Shown here: positions 35,289 to 48,825 of the stretch, in pieces
How the letters are laid out: each line of letters begins with the position of its first letter
Position numbering within the stretch: position 1 is the first letter of the stretch
Assembly: GCA_019137255.1 (NCBI GenBank)
Contig: WPDH01000028.1
Coordinates: forward strand, 62,001 to 126,000
Source of the DNA: Corinectria fuckeliana
Lineage: Eukaryota > Ascomycota > Sordariomycetes > Hypocreales > Nectriaceae
Direction of reading: 5' to 3'
DNA: 64,000 bases
Translations under genes and position numbers: made by a program
Notes under the pieces: generated by a model
What the model was told of the DNA's origin: nothing
What the model saw: the letters and a program-made list of their open reading frames with translations, nothing else
Database searches by the model: none

Positions 35289-35741
35289 TTTGAATGATGA
35301 TGAGTCTGAGTTGGGTAGAAGAAGGGAGAGAGTCGGGTATTTGTAGAGGCTGGGAGAGGTGGGAGGAAGAAAATGGGGTTGTCTGGTCGATGTCCTAAGG
35401 TGGGGTTTATGAGATTTTTCACCCAACCCAAATTTACCTGAACTGCCAGTGGGGCTGGGGCAGCTAGGAAATGACATGAGTGTTGCTGAAGGGAATGTCG
35501 CGGCGGTGCACGGAGGAATATCGGGCCGGGGAAAGTGTGGCACAACCGCCACAGGGCCCACCGTCATGAGCGATGCTCGACGTAAGAGCTCCTGCAGCCT
35601 TCCCGTCAGGCAGACTAACTACATGCTACGTACCTAACCTGCCTTGACAAACCAGAGGCTCTCTGTTTGAGCTTCAACCTTTCAACACCAACACCTCTTC
35701 GATTTCCCATCTTTTGACCCCCCCCCCTTACCTCGTCAGCC
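35289..35741. promoter_or_regulatory. Divergent promoter, eEF1B-alpha / Rpn13
   Basis: 453 bp between the two start codons, which point away from each other. CT-rich leader-like stretches lie just before each ATG (on the respective strand). No specific factor site could be assigned. Confidence 0.6.
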
Positions 35742-37233
35742 ATGCCGATCGCGCCGATTATCACCTTCAAAGCCGGCCAGTGCGAGGTCGATGTACGGCT
35801 CCGTTCCCCTGCTACCTGTCGAGAGTCCCGCGAGCTGACTTACGACCTCCACAGACCACTTCCAGACCTGCCAAGGTGAAGCCGCAGGCCGAGCCCGGCT
35901 ACATCTACTTGTACTCTGAGGATGGTTAGTTCCTAAGCTCTGCCCGTCAGCCGCCTGACACTGACCACGTCACAGATCTGGTACACTTCTGCTGGCGCAA
36001 GCGGAGCGACCCGCTGGACGAGCCCGAGCTGGACCTGATTATGGTCCCTACCGATGGCAGCTTTTCCCCCTACGAATACAAGACAACCCCTCAGCCAACT
36101 GCTAAGACCGACGGCCGTATCTTCGCTCTCAGATTCTCGTCATCGTCCCAGCGATACCTCTTTTGGCTGCAGTCCAAGCCCCAGAGCCGAGATGGCGATC
36201 CTAGCTACTTCAGCCCTCGGGATCGCAAGATTGGCGAGATCGTCCACAACTTGCTGCAGGGCGAAGAAGTGGAGGTCATCGAGGAGCTTGCCACTATTCG
36301 CAACACGGATGACCGACCTGACGATGACGATGACGAGACGATGGAGGACGTCGAGGGCCAACGCGGTCAACACGACCACCGCGGGAGTGGTAGTGGCGGG
36401 GCTGGGCCTGATGCTACTGGCGGAGACATCAGAGAGGAGGGTGAGGGCTCGAGAGAAGGGGGAGCTGATGGTGCAAGAGCGTAGGTGATTTCCATTGCTC
36501 GGTTGATCCTGGTCGGCGCAAATTAGGCCTGGTTGCGCATGTGGCATCGGTTCTGGAATGGCAGGTTACAGTGTACAACTAGATTTCCTTGCCTTGACGA
36601 GAAGAATTGGGAACTTAGTGTCTTCACGACGGATGTTTTGGTGTCGGCTCTGATCTGTGACAACGCTGACCTTGTTTCAGAGCCTCTGCGTCCGCCCCTG
36701 ATGCTGCGGCTGCAGTGAGAAATTTCCTCGCGTCTCTCAAGGGCCAGTCTGGACTCGCGGGAGGACAACAGCAACAGTCCGGTGCCGAGAAACCGTACCC
36801 TTACCTCAACCATCTCCTGCCGACATCTGTCACGGTACCTATGATCGATGCCGCACCTGAGGAATTTGCAGACGCCTTGATCAGCTTCCTGCCTCCGGCC
36901 GTCATTGTGCTTGCAAGCAGCACTCCCGACGCGTTTGATGGGAAATCCGAGCCGCCAGCCGCAGCTGTGGAAGCCGCCAAGTCATCACTATCCATCGAGG
37001 ACAAACGGGGCCTGCTTAAGAAGGTTCTTCGAAGCCCTCAGTTCAACCAGGCGCTGGGCAGTCTGACCATGGCCCTGCGAGATGGTGGCTTGCCTAGCAT
37101 CGCAGAGGCGCTCGGTGTAAAGGTCGACAATGGTGGTTACATACCAGGAGGCGGCATGCCCCTTGGAGGAGGCCATGCTGTCGAGGCGTTCGTCGATGGA
37201 GTGAAGAAGACGGTCCAGGAGGAGAAGAAATGA
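35742..37233 (+). CDS. RPN13: 26S proteasome ubiquitin receptor Rpn13 (ADRM1-like)
   Basis: Proteasome regulatory-particle subunit that binds Rpn2, ubiquitin and the deubiquitinase UCH37. Exons 35742-35792, 35855-35924, 35976-36480 and 36681-37233; 392 residues. The N-terminal Pru domain (about residues 5-115) shows ITFKAGQCEV, GYIYLYSEDDLVHFCWRKR, LIMVPTDGSF and RIFALRFSSSSQRYLFWLQ. An acidic and Gly-rich linker leads to a C-terminal DEUBAD-type domain (about 260-385: TSVTVPMIDAAPEEFADALISFLPP, VLRSPQFNQALGSLTMALRDGG). Budding yeast Rpn13 lacks this C-terminal part; its presence here is the ancestral, animal-like form. The third intron (200 bp) is unusually long and contains a GCGCAA/TTGCGC hairpin. 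Confidence 0.95.
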
Positions 37234-37780
37234 GATGCGACCTGGAGGAGCCCTTCACAGTCCGATGCACAGAGCTCATTGACCATCATGCATCATGAGA
37301 AGCAGTGATATCCATGCACAAGTAATACAAGTAGACTTGCGCATGACGTTGCGAGGGAGGACAAATATGGGAGCACGCAATGGTCTCAATAGTCCCCTTC
37401 AGCACCAACTCTCGTGGACGTTCATATTGACAAGTGTAGCCTTCTCGTGAAGTACTTAATCGTCCAACCGACTACATACCTACCTACCTACCTACCTACT
37501 AGTAGTCATTGGCCAAGCCTTCAAGTTAGCTAGAGTCCGCGTAGCATCTCCGAGTTGTTGGCCCGCGTTGATCCTAAGCGTGCCTCTGGAAGTGGGACCT
37601 TTCGGGAGGAAGCCCGCCCCACGTTTGACGAACCGATGGAAACTCTGACGTACCCAGGCTGGGATTTTTAGTACCTGAGGTACCATGCGCCTGGGCTCTC
37701 TAACAACATCACCGACAACATAACTCGCTTCTCTTACTCAGGCATCTCTCCAGCCTCAACTTCTTCGCGCGGAGGCAACA
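37234..37780. other. Intergenic region with ACCT repeat
   Basis: Rpn13 3' region and promoter of the Cus2-like gene. A perfect TACC/ACCT microsatellite of about six units lies at 37476-37500. Confidence 0.6.
37476..37500. repeat. (TACC)n microsatellite
   Basis: Tandem TACC units seen directly; shorter copies of the same motif occur at about 3999-4018, 7772-7782 and 7962-7974. Confidence 0.9.
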
Positions 37781-38993
37781 ATGGACTCAATATTCCCCAC
37801 AGACGTTCGCGACTTCGACAGCGACGAACGCATTTCGTTTTCCAAGCTCGACAACAAGTTCATCGCTGTCCACGATGACGGCACCGAGTATGAGTTTGAC
37901 GCCAATTTGAAGCAATGGGTGCTTGCTGCCGATGAGCCGTTGGAGCCCGATAGTCATGACCAACCTGGCGAGGACGCGACACGCGATATTGTTGATGGAG
38001 GGCCGGGGAAGCGAAAGAATGGAGAGGCGCATGATTCTGAGGTAAGGTCGGCTACAGCCATCCCATATCGATGGCAACCCCAGGATTCGTCCCCTTCGGC
38101 TACAACGTAGCTAGGCGCTGACATTCCCGTTACAGATGCCAGATGTTCCAAAGCCTGCCCGTCCGAGCAAGAAACAAAAGGCGCCTCCGCAGCCAAAGCA
38201 AAACACCGCCGTCTATGTCACCGGCCTCCCCGCGGACGCAACCGTCGACGAGGTGCACGAGCTCTTCTCCCGAAAATGCGGCGTCATCACCGAAGAGATT
38301 GACAGCGGAGCGCCGCGCATTAAGCTCTACAACGATACCGACGGCAGTTTCAAGGGCGACGCATTAATCGTCTTCTTCAAGCCGCAAAGTGTCGAAATGG
38401 CCATCATGCTCCTGGATGACACTGACTTTCGAATCACTGCGAGCGGCACCCGTGAGGGGAGGATAAGAGTCCAGGCAGCGGACTCGAGCTACAAGAAGGT
38501 CAAGTACGATCAAGAAGCGGCGCCCGACGGCAACAAGGACAGCTCGGAACGGAGGCCGCAGAAGAGCAACCACGACCGCAAAAAGATCATCAAGAAGACT
38601 CAAAAACTGGACGCAAAGCTTGCGGACTGGGACGACGATCTACCATATGAAGCGCAACTAGAAGTGGTAACCAAGAAGGACAAGGTGGTGATTTTACGCC
38701 ACATGTTCACTCTGGAAGAGCTCGAAGAGGACCCTGCTGCCCTGCTGGAAATCAAGGAGGATATCCGGGATGAGTGCTCCAAGCTGGGAACCGTGACGAA
38801 CGTGGTGCTCTTCGACCAAGAGCCTGAAGGGATAGTGTCGGTCAAGTTTAAGGACTCCGAGTCCGCTCTTGCTTGCATCAAGCTCATGCACGGGAGGAAC
38901 TTTGATGGCCGGACAGTGGAGGCATTCCTAGCCACGGGAGGAGAAAAATTCAGCAAGTCCAAGAAGACGACGAATGAAGAGGATTCGGACTAG
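37781..38993 (+). CDS. Cus2/Tat-SF1-like U2 snRNP-associated splicing factor
   Basis: Two exons, 37781-38041 and 38136-38993, intron with GTAAGG donor, GCTGAC branch site and TTACAG acceptor; 372 residues. The N-terminal part has an OCRE-like/acidic segment (DGTEYEFDANLKQWVL), then a Lys/Pro linker, RRM1 (about 108-200: TAVYVTGLPADATVDEVHELFSRKCG, KGDALIVFFKPQSVEMAI) and RRM2 (about 275-355: KVVILRHMFTLEELEEDP, VSVKFKDSESALACIKLMHGRNFDGRTVEAFL). The second RRM is the UHM type, ending in NFDGR in place of the RXF motif, which binds ULM peptides of SF3b1 in Tat-SF1 and Cus2. Role: chaperoning U2 snRNP during prespliceosome formation, by homology. Confidence 0.92.
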
Positions 38994-39176
38994 AGATGGC
39001 GGCTACAGTGGATTTGTCTTAGTTTGTATGTAAGATATAAGATACCCAAAGAACAAAAAGAGAAAGGCCGAGACTATATCGCCCTGTTGTACCTTTTTAC
39101 ATTGATTCCTGGGCGCCCTGTCAATCATCTCATTTTGAACAGCTTCTTGTTTTAAGGGGTTGGTTGCTTGGCAACT
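38994..39176. other. Convergent 3' intergenic spacer
   Basis: Only 183 bp separate the stop codons of two convergent genes, so their transcripts may overlap. Confidence 0.6.
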
Positions 39177-40131
39177 TTAAGTGGTCTTGGGGTTGACGTC
39201 AATTTCCACATCCTCGGCGAGCGTGTACCAGATTGCCGCCTGGATGATGGTAGAAACAACCTGAAGTTCTTGGTCATCTAATGTTGAGTCAAGTTAGCAG
39301 GTCTCGGTCGAACTATTTGGGTCGCTTCTTACCTCGAGGCGCATATATCATAACAAAATCGGCAGACACGGGGCTCTTGAGAAGCCGGCTTCTCCAGGCG
39401 AGGGGGTGTCTCTGGCCCCATCCCTTGTCCAGCACGCTCTTGATGTCATCCGGGTGCAGACACATGTGCATGGAGTGATCAGAGTCGTGGACGTGGCAGA
39501 TTTCGCCCTGGCAGTTAGTTTGCAGCGGGTGTCTGGCGAAGAGCGCAAGGCCATGCTTCTCGAGACACGACTTCTCGGTGCCAAACTTGTTGGGGTTCTG
39601 GCCTGCGAGCTTCGCCATGGACCGGCGAAGAGCTCGGTAGCAGTACCGAGACCCGTGCTGGTCAAGCTGGCGCTGGGGGGCGATGCCGGCCACGACGGGA
39701 CGAGGACCCGCGCGGTAGGGAAGATTGCAGTGGCTCAGGATGCCCGACTTGGGGAGACGAGAGGGGTCTGGTTCTGGAGCGACGAAGGGGTCTCGGAGAG
39801 ACCACAGGCGAAACCAGGTTATACGGAGGTAGCCATTGAAGGTGGAGGGCGTGCCGCCGGGACCGAGGTTGAGGAAGTTCTGGTAGTCGTTGTGGACGAG
39901 CAGGAGGACAGGAACGAGGCTAATGAGGAGTTCGGCGTGGTAGGGCTCGAGGAAGTGGATGAGGAGGACGAGGGCCATGGCCGAGAGGAAGATGGTTGTG
40001 CCATTGAGCGTGACGGAGACGGACTGTTGCCGGAGGACATACGAAAGCTTGAGGGTCTCACGCTCTGCCTCGCCGTGAACCTCTGACGGAGGCGAAGCAA
40101 GGGTCTCCGCAGAGGTAATGGAGACGGACAT
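39177..40131 (-). CDS. Membrane protein with luciferase-like (DUF5519) domain
   Basis: Two exons, 39333-40131 and 39177-39277, 299 residues; GTAAGA donor and TTAG acceptor, frame kept. Two hydrophobic segments near the N-terminus (about residues 46-62 and 68-80: LSAMALVLLIHFL, LLISLVPVLLLV) suggest membrane attachment. The remainder matches the fungal 'luciferase domain' family (PF17648): GPRPVVAGIAPQRQLDQHGS, CHVHDSDHSMHMCLHPDDIKSVLDKGWGQRHPLAW and VSADFVMIYAPRDDQELQVVSTIIQAA. Several conserved His residues lie in the central motif. Despite the name, light emission is not known for fungal members and the reaction is unknown. Confidence 0.85.
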
Positions 40132-42114
40132 GATAATGATCGGGGAAAGAGACGGTGACTTGGATGGCCAAAATGCCAGGCCAGAGTTGAGATCTCGCCG
40201 AGGTCTGAGGAACGGGTGAGCTTTAAGTAGCTGGTGAGGGGGTAGTCCGTGTAAGTGAGCAGTGTCGAGGAGGGCAGTGGTGGGGGGAGCAGCTCGATTG
40301 GTATCTACGTCGTTGGCTCTTCAGGCGACGTTCAACCAAGAAACATTGCAATTCAGCCGGATTCGCGGTCCCTGAGAGGCGCGGCTTGACGTTGGGGGAA
40401 GATCAGAGATCGGGGGGGTGAGAGGTGAGAGGTCAGAGGCCAGAGGAGCGGGAAGAGTACACGGAGGGGATCGTCATCTGACGAGATGGGCGCACATCCG
40501 GGCAGTCGAGGCCGACTTCCGACAGCAGGCTTTTCACCGCAGTACCTTATGAGCCCAACGCGGCTTGCTGGTACGTAGGGCTACGAGCGTACCAGTGATG
40601 GACGTGTATGGGCGGCTCGATTATGGGACGACAGGTGCCGGACCACGAGGGGCCTTGGCCACGACTGGCTAGCAGGAGATGCGGTAGGGGAAAGAGGACG
40701 CGCAGTTCCGTTGTGCTGTAGCCTGTCTCGTGTCCTCGCGCATGCTGGGGAGGCGGGCTCAGTGCATGTCTGCGGTGCGTTGCAGCGCATGACCTCCCCG
40801 CCCGTTGGCTGCTCGCGGGCATGATTGGCGTTGAGCCATGACGTTGGACTGAGGTTTACTCGGTGAGGCGGCCAGGGGCGGCAGGCTAACAGGGCACGCC
40901 AATGGGAGCACGTAGTGGCGGCCGAGTTGGGGGGGGACGGACGGCTTTGGGCTTTGCAGGGAGAAAAGATGGAGCCGGGGATTTGATCGGAGTAGGTATG
41001 CGGGCTGCAATATTGCTTGTAGATGCTTGGCCAAGTGGTGGTGTAGGGGAAGCTTACTGCACGGTACATAGCGGTAGCGGTAGCGGTAGGCGCCGAGTGG
41101 GAAGTTGTCAATACTAGGAATCTGGTTGGAGGGTTGGGAGCGATGGACAGTACCTGACGTGAGATGGACAAGTGTACAAACGGTGTGGGTGGTCGTATTC
41201 CGTGGTGTTGAAGGGCTCCCTACCCTGCATGTCAGACTCGACTTGCTGATCCATGATTGGAACCCTTCTCCTCGACGCCAGGTTCTCACCACCTTGTTTT
41301 CCCACGAGATGCGACTGACGAGATCTACATGATAGACGACGGGGGTTCCGGGCACTTGAATAAATAGTGCAGCGCTGCGTCCTCCCGTTCTGGGCCAAGC
41401 TGACAGGAGCATTTCTCTTGCTAGTGGTGGAGGATACAGCTGTCTGTCTGTGATCGACACTGGTTGCTGGTCACAGACCAAACGAATCAAATTGTATCGG
41501 AAGCAGTCACGTCTGCGAATCTGCTCCAATGCATCGCAGCACGAGGCAATCAGGCCATCCTCATCCCCGTCTCTGGAAAACACCCCAGCTCCGAAGTTGT
41601 GTTTGTCCGTCCCACTTCACTTCGCAGTTCGGTAGTAGTTGGACACACCAATTCGGGATGCACGGGCGCTAACATCTGCCCCCACCGACACTCGTTGCCC
41701 AGCAACTGCCAAGAATCCGCTACACAAACAAACCCGCAAATGACGGCTCATCAGTGGATGGTTGCGTATCTGCAAAGGGTCGGTCTACTGGTCAAGGTTT
41801 ACGACGACGCGTACGTTCAACCCATCAATCGCTTTCCTTTCCAAAGCTCAACTCCTTTGCCGTTGTCTTGCTTCAAGTTTTCCTTGCTCAACGAGATTTT
41901 CAGACGACAGATCCACGTGGATACCTATATTTCCATCTCCTGTCGTTTCATCCGCACTGGCTGGACTGGTACGCTGAGAAGCACCGATAACTTGAGACAT
42001 CCACCTGGAGCGAGCAATTGGAACATTCCTTGGTAGGCAAAGCCCTTGTTCGAGCACCTGGGTTTCCTTGCCGTAATTGGCCCTGCCGCTTCAGCTCTTG
42101 AAAACGACTCCGTC
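40132..42114. other. 2-kb divergent intergenic region
   Basis: Between the divergent luciferase-domain and DUF3405 genes. Holds a GGTAGC repeat (41071-41090) and a GAGAGGTCAGAGG-type near-tandem stretch (about 40421-40448). A frame of 274 codons on the minus strand (40759-41583) starts at GTG and has low-complexity composition, so it was not called. The ORF upstream of 42115 opens at TTG only. Confidence 0.45.
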
Positions 42115-44838
42115 ATGGGGTTGCTACCCAGGAGCCTCCGGGCCCGCGAACCGCGGCTTCCGCTCTACCACAAACTCGCGTCGCCAAGCAAAGAGCGCTT
42201 CTCGGACGACGACGAAGACTACGAAGACTACACTTCTAGCGACGACACCGAATCAGACTTGCCAGGGCCTTCCTCCCGCGAGTCCTCGAGAAACACATCC
42301 GGCTCGGCTGCCAGCGGCCTGCTAGCACTGCCCAAGCAAACGACCAAGCCTTCGCCCACCAGGCGAATCGCTCGAGTATATCCGTACCGGCTGCCGACAA
42401 AGGTCACGAGATGGCTTTCTTGCTTCGTGATAAGTCTCATCGTCATCATGATATTGACCCTGGTCCGCGCGAGCATGGTCGAGAATTGGAAGGTTGCGAA
42501 TGGCAAGGTGGAGAGCCGACCACCTCCTCCTCCGGTGTGGGACAAGTTCCCCTTCCTGGAGAGGTACTATGGCGGCGTCACGTCACTGGTGGCCGTTGGG
42601 GAGAATACACCACAGTATCCTTACGTGAAGGATGAACCACCGGTAGTCGAGGAGGCTGTCGAAGAAGAGGTGAAGGAGGAAATAGACGAAGAAGCCAACG
42701 AGAAAGAAAACAAGGATACTAGCGACAACGTCAAGGGAGAAACCCACCCTGGCTCCAAAAAGGAAGTCAAGGAAGACGCCGAGGCAAGCCCGGACAAGGA
42801 AAGCGAGGCTGGTAAAAGAGGTGTCTCTTACAGCCAGGGCTGGAACGGATACGCGGGCAGGAATGAAGAGACGGACGTCCAGGAATGCTTCATCGACGCA
42901 GCCGGCACTATCCGCATCCCGGAGCTGCAGTACTACAACGGCCGACCCAAGGGATTCCCCGATCACGTTATTGGCTCCTACGAGGTCTTGGGTCTGCCAG
43001 AGGACATCTGCTTCGATCGGTTTGGCCGTTACGGGCCCTACGGCTTTGGATACTCCGACAGAAACGGTGGATTGAGCATCGGCGAGCATGGAGAGAAAGC
43101 AGGATCCGAAGCGGTCTGGGATAAGGCCCCTCGCGTGGACTATGCACGCGTGGATTGGGCCGATGTCCAGCGCCGGTGCTTCCAGGCGAACGCGGCCCGG
43201 TACGACAGAGTGGCGCGCAAGACGTCGACTCCTCACGGCTTCTACGTCCAAGAGCCGCAGGAATCCTCGGGATCCGTCGAGGCCCGAGATGTCAAGGAGA
43301 AAGACGCCGGCAAGAAGACCAAGGAGGTGACCACTGCCCACGCCACGCCCAATAGCACCAACTCATCCACAGAGGACGAGAGGAAGGCCTCCGGAAAGAA
43401 GTCGAGGACTGCCGTGGTTGTGCGATGTTGGGACGAGTATCTCTGGCGGGAGGAGGATATCGCCAATATCCGCTCCTTGATCACAGAGCTGGCCCTGGGA
43501 TCCGGTGGCCGCTACGATGTCCACCTGCTAGTCCAGGTGAAGAACGACGCCGACCACCCCATCTGGGCCGACAAGGACGTCTACCGGAAGCGCATCGAGG
43601 ACGTCATCCCCCGAGAGTTCCGCGGCATCGTCACCCTCTGGACTGAGACGCAGATGCTGTCGCTGTACCAGGGCATCCACGACCTCTTCAGCCGCGGCCC
43701 CGAGCTCCCCGTGCACGGCGTCTACCGTGGCCTGTCGATGGCGATGCAGTACTTTGCCTACATGCACCCCGAGTACGAGCACTTCTGGCAGTGGGAGATG
43801 GACGTCCGCTACACGGGCCACTACTACGACCTCTTCACCAAGCTCGAGAGCTTCGCCACGGCCCAGCCGCGCAAGGGCCTGTGGGAGCGCAACGCCCGCT
43901 TCTACTTCCCCAGCGTCCACGGCTCCTGGGACGACTTCTCGCAGATGGCCCGCGTCCAGAGCGAGATGGGCGTTGTCGGCCCCGACGACGTCTGGAAGAA
44001 GGTGCCCGGCATCGACGGCAAGACGCCGGAGAAGACGCCGAGCGGACGCAAGAAGGCCGTCTGGGGTCCCGTCCGTCCCCAAGACGAGGCCAACTGGTTC
44101 GAGCCCGACAGCGACCCCGTACCCCCCGTCTCCCACGACAAGGACCACTACCAATGGGGCGTCGGCGAAGAGGCCGACTACATCTCGCTCAACCCCATCT
44201 TCGACCCGGACAGCACGACCTGGGGCCTCAAGGACGACATCACGGGCTTCAACCGCAGCGAAGGCCCGCCGCCTCGCCGCGCCAACATCATCACGACGGC
44301 GCGCATGTCGCGACGGCTGCTGCTGACGATGCACAAGATGACGGCGCTCAAGAAGCAGTTCGCCTTCCCCGAGATGTGGCCCGCGACGGTGGCGCTGCAG
44401 CACGGCTACAAGGCCGTCTTCGCGCCGCACCCGGTCTTCGTCGACCGCGCGTGGCCCGTCGCGTACATGGCGCAGATGTTCAACAACGGCCGCGACGGCG
44501 CCAGCGGCGGCTCGCGCACCAGCATCTTCGGGGACCGCGAGCACAACATGCACGGCCTGTCGTGGTTCTACAGCTCGGGCTTCGCGCCCAACCTGTACCG
44601 CCGCTGGCTTGGGCTCAAGGTCAACAACGACGGCGGCGACGAGTTCGAGACCACCGAGGACAAGAGCCGGAAGGGCAAGGGCGTCAGCAACATGCGCGGC
44701 GGCGAGGGAAGGATGTGTCTCCCGCCCATGCTGCTGCATCCCATCAAAGACGTCGAGCTGCCCGTCGAGGTGCCCGAGGTGGTCGTGGAGGGTCCGGAGG
44801 GCCCGGACGGTGCTCCCGCGTCCGACCCGTCGGCCTAG
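42115..44838 (+). CDS. DUF3405 type II membrane protein
   Basis: Intronless, 907 residues, start at the first ATG of the frame (42115). A cytosolic acidic and Ser-rich N-terminus leads to one transmembrane segment at about residues 101-119 (LSCFVISLIVIMILTLVRA), then a Pro-rich stem and a long Glu/Lys-rich region (about 195-265) before the DUF3405 domain (about 440-870): AVVVRCWDEYLWREEDIANIRSLITEL, YDVHLLVQVKND, LSMAMQYFAYMHPEYEHFWQWEMDVRYTG, YDLFTKLESFA. The WxWExDxR segment resembles a DxD-type metal/nucleotide-sugar site, so a glycosyltransferase role in the Golgi is plausible but unproven. The 3' half is notably GC-rich. The family is fungal and common in Pezizomycotina. Confidence 0.88.
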   Translation: MGLLPRSLRAREPRLPLYHKLASPSKERFSDDDEDYEDYTSSDDTESDLPGPSSRESSRNTSGSAASGLLALPKQTTKPSPTRRIARVYPYRLPTKVTRWLSCFVISLIVIMILTLVRASMVENWKVANGKVESRPPPPPVWDKFPFLERYYGGVTSLVAVGENTPQYPYVKDEPPVVEEAVEEEVKEEIDEEANEKENKDTSDNVKGETHPGSKKEVKEDAEASPDKESEAGKRGVSYSQGWNGYAGRNEETDVQECFIDAAGTIRIPELQYYNGRPKGFPDHVIGSYEVLGLPEDICFDRFGRYGPYGFGYSDRNGGLSIGEHGEKAGSEAVWDKAPRVDYARVDWADVQRRCFQANAARYDRVARKTSTPHGFYVQEPQESSGSVEARDVKEKDAGKKTKEVTTAHATPNSTNSSTEDERKASGKKSRTAVVVRCWDEYLWREEDIANIRSLITELALGSGGRYDVHLLVQVKNDADHPIWADKDVYRKRIEDVIPREFRGIVTLWTETQMLSLYQGIHDLFSRGPELPVHGVYRGLSMAMQYFAYMHPEYEHFWQWEMDVRYTGHYYDLFTKLESFATAQPRKGLWERNARFYFPSVHGSWDDFSQMARVQSEMGVVGPDDVWKKVPGIDGKTPEKTPSGRKKAVWGPVRPQDEANWFEPDSDPVPPVSHDKDHYQWGVGEEADYISLNPIFDPDSTTWGLKDDITGFNRSEGPPPRRANIITTARMSRRLLLTMHKMTALKKQFAFPEMWPATVALQHGYKAVFAPHPVFVDRAWPVAYMAQMFNNGRDGASGGSRTSIFGDREHNMHGLSWFYSSGFAPNLYRRWLGLKVNNDGGDEFETTEDKSRKGKGVSNMRGGEGRMCLPPMLLHPIKDVELPVEVPEVVVEGPEGPDGAPASDPSA

Positions 44839-45473
44839 ACGGCTCAGCGAGGCTGTGGTTCTTTTCTTCCTTTTTTTGGGTGTAATATTCTAGACTGTAG
44901 GCTTTGGGGCTGGCGTTGAAAGGCTTGTGGGATATTTACGTGTTAGGGCCATCTATCTGTCTTAGACGGGATTCATACACGGGTTATTCTGTTTCGAAAG
45001 AATGGGATGACTGACACTGCATGATAATGACCCGTATCCTTGCGAAAGGCTTTGGTTTAGGCGTTGGATATGATAGGTGTACATCATTTAGATGGCATTT
45101 CGCCTTGATTTGTTCTGTATAGTTTATACATGATATGATAGCTTGCCTTCACTTACCTTATTTGCGTTTTCAATAAATCGGAAATGAGGAGCCATTACTT
45201 AGATGTTCTTCTTTTCAGACATGACCAGTGTTTATACACGCGCTCCTATTACCACATGTGCGTAGATCCTCAAAGCGCTTTTCCGCGTAGCATCCCACCC
45301 AAGTCCCAAGGCTTCCAGTTTTGCGCCAGCAAGAATCAGAGAAACATCACCCCTGGCTTTCCCGCGGCTCACTCGATCAGCCGGGTTGTGCCCACACAGT
45401 TCCCTAACCTCCCTCGTTCTTATCCTATACCTCTCCCGACTCATTGATGACCTATGTGTAACAAGGTATCCTC
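44839..45473. other. Convergent 3' intergenic region
   Basis: 3' regions of the DUF3405 and p24 genes. An AATAAA-type sequence occurs near 45171 on the plus strand, a possible poly(A) signal for the DUF3405 transcript. No gene seen. Confidence 0.45.
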
Positions 45474-46276
45474 TTATACAACGCGCTTGACCTCGAAGAA
45501 GCGACGCAGCCACCAGACCTGGAAGAGAGACTCGCCAATGACGATGCCAATGACGAACATGTTCCACCACTTGACTCGGTTGTTGGTGCTCTCGGCAGTG
45601 TTGCGGTGGGTGCGCTCGCGCATGATGATGTACTGCTGCTCGTCCTTGACCTGATCGAGGAGCTCAGAGAGACGGCGGACTGACGATGGAGTAACCATTA
45701 GCATGAGACATCAAAGGAAGAGTTTATTGCAGGTGGAGGAACCTACCCTCACGATCTAGGGGTTCGGCGGGGACATCGGACTCGCTGACGTAGACAATGC
45801 CATGGACATTGAAGGAGACCTCCTTGGTGTTGGCACCCCAGTTCTCGTTACCGAAGCAGTAGGTGTATTTGCCGTCGTTCTTGGCAGTGAAGGAGTAGTC
45901 GCCGTTGGAGACGGTCTTCTCGTTGGTCTCGTACTGGCCGGTGGGGGTGGAGATCTGTCCAGACCAGATTAGCAAACAATGTTGTTGTATCCCAGAAAGC
46001 TGCTGCCTCGAGCTTCAAAACGAGGCCCCTCCCCCCCCTGGTTGTCGCGAGAGAGGGCCGGCCGGAACGGACACGTACCCAGAAGTCGATGTCGAGGTTG
46101 CCTGCGCTGCCGAACTCGCGATCTCCGACCTGGAAGGTGACGGTCATGGTGTCATCCTTGTGGAGGGTCTCGTGGAAGCACTCGCGGCCGTGAGCGGGTA
46201 GGACGATGTTGTGGGCAGCGACAGCCTGGAAGACGGTGGCGGCGAGGAGTGCCCTCGCAGCGTTGAGGAGATGCAT
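45474..46276 (-). CDS. p24-family COPII cargo receptor (Emp24-like)
   Basis: Three exons: 46079-46276, 45747-45954 and 45474-45679; 203 residues. A cleavable signal peptide (about residues 1-21, LLAATVFQAVAA) is followed by the lumenal GOLD domain (ECFHETLHKDDTMTVTFQVGDREFGSAGNLDIDFWI, CFGNENWGANTKEVSFNVHG), a heptad coiled-coil region (LSELLDQVKDEQQYIIMRERTHRNTAESTNNRVKWW written here only in part by position, residues about 140-172), one transmembrane span and a short cytosolic tail with the FF and dibasic-type transport signals ending FEVKRVV. The tail, which ends like FEVxxxV, fits the p24-beta (Emp24) group. It cycles between ER and Golgi with Erv25 to load GPI-anchored and other cargo. 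Confidence 0.92.

Positions 46277-48825
<2,549 letters not shown>

Noticed and set aside
40759..41583. Minus-strand open frame of 274 codons
   Set aside because: It starts at GTG, is low-complexity (with an Arg-Tyr repeat from a GGTAGC microsatellite) and has no family similarity.
43528..44739. Minus-strand open frame of 403 codons and a plus-strand frame of 364 codons in the DUF3405 gene
   Set aside because: Both are shadows of the GC-rich third-position bias in the DUF3405 coding sequence.
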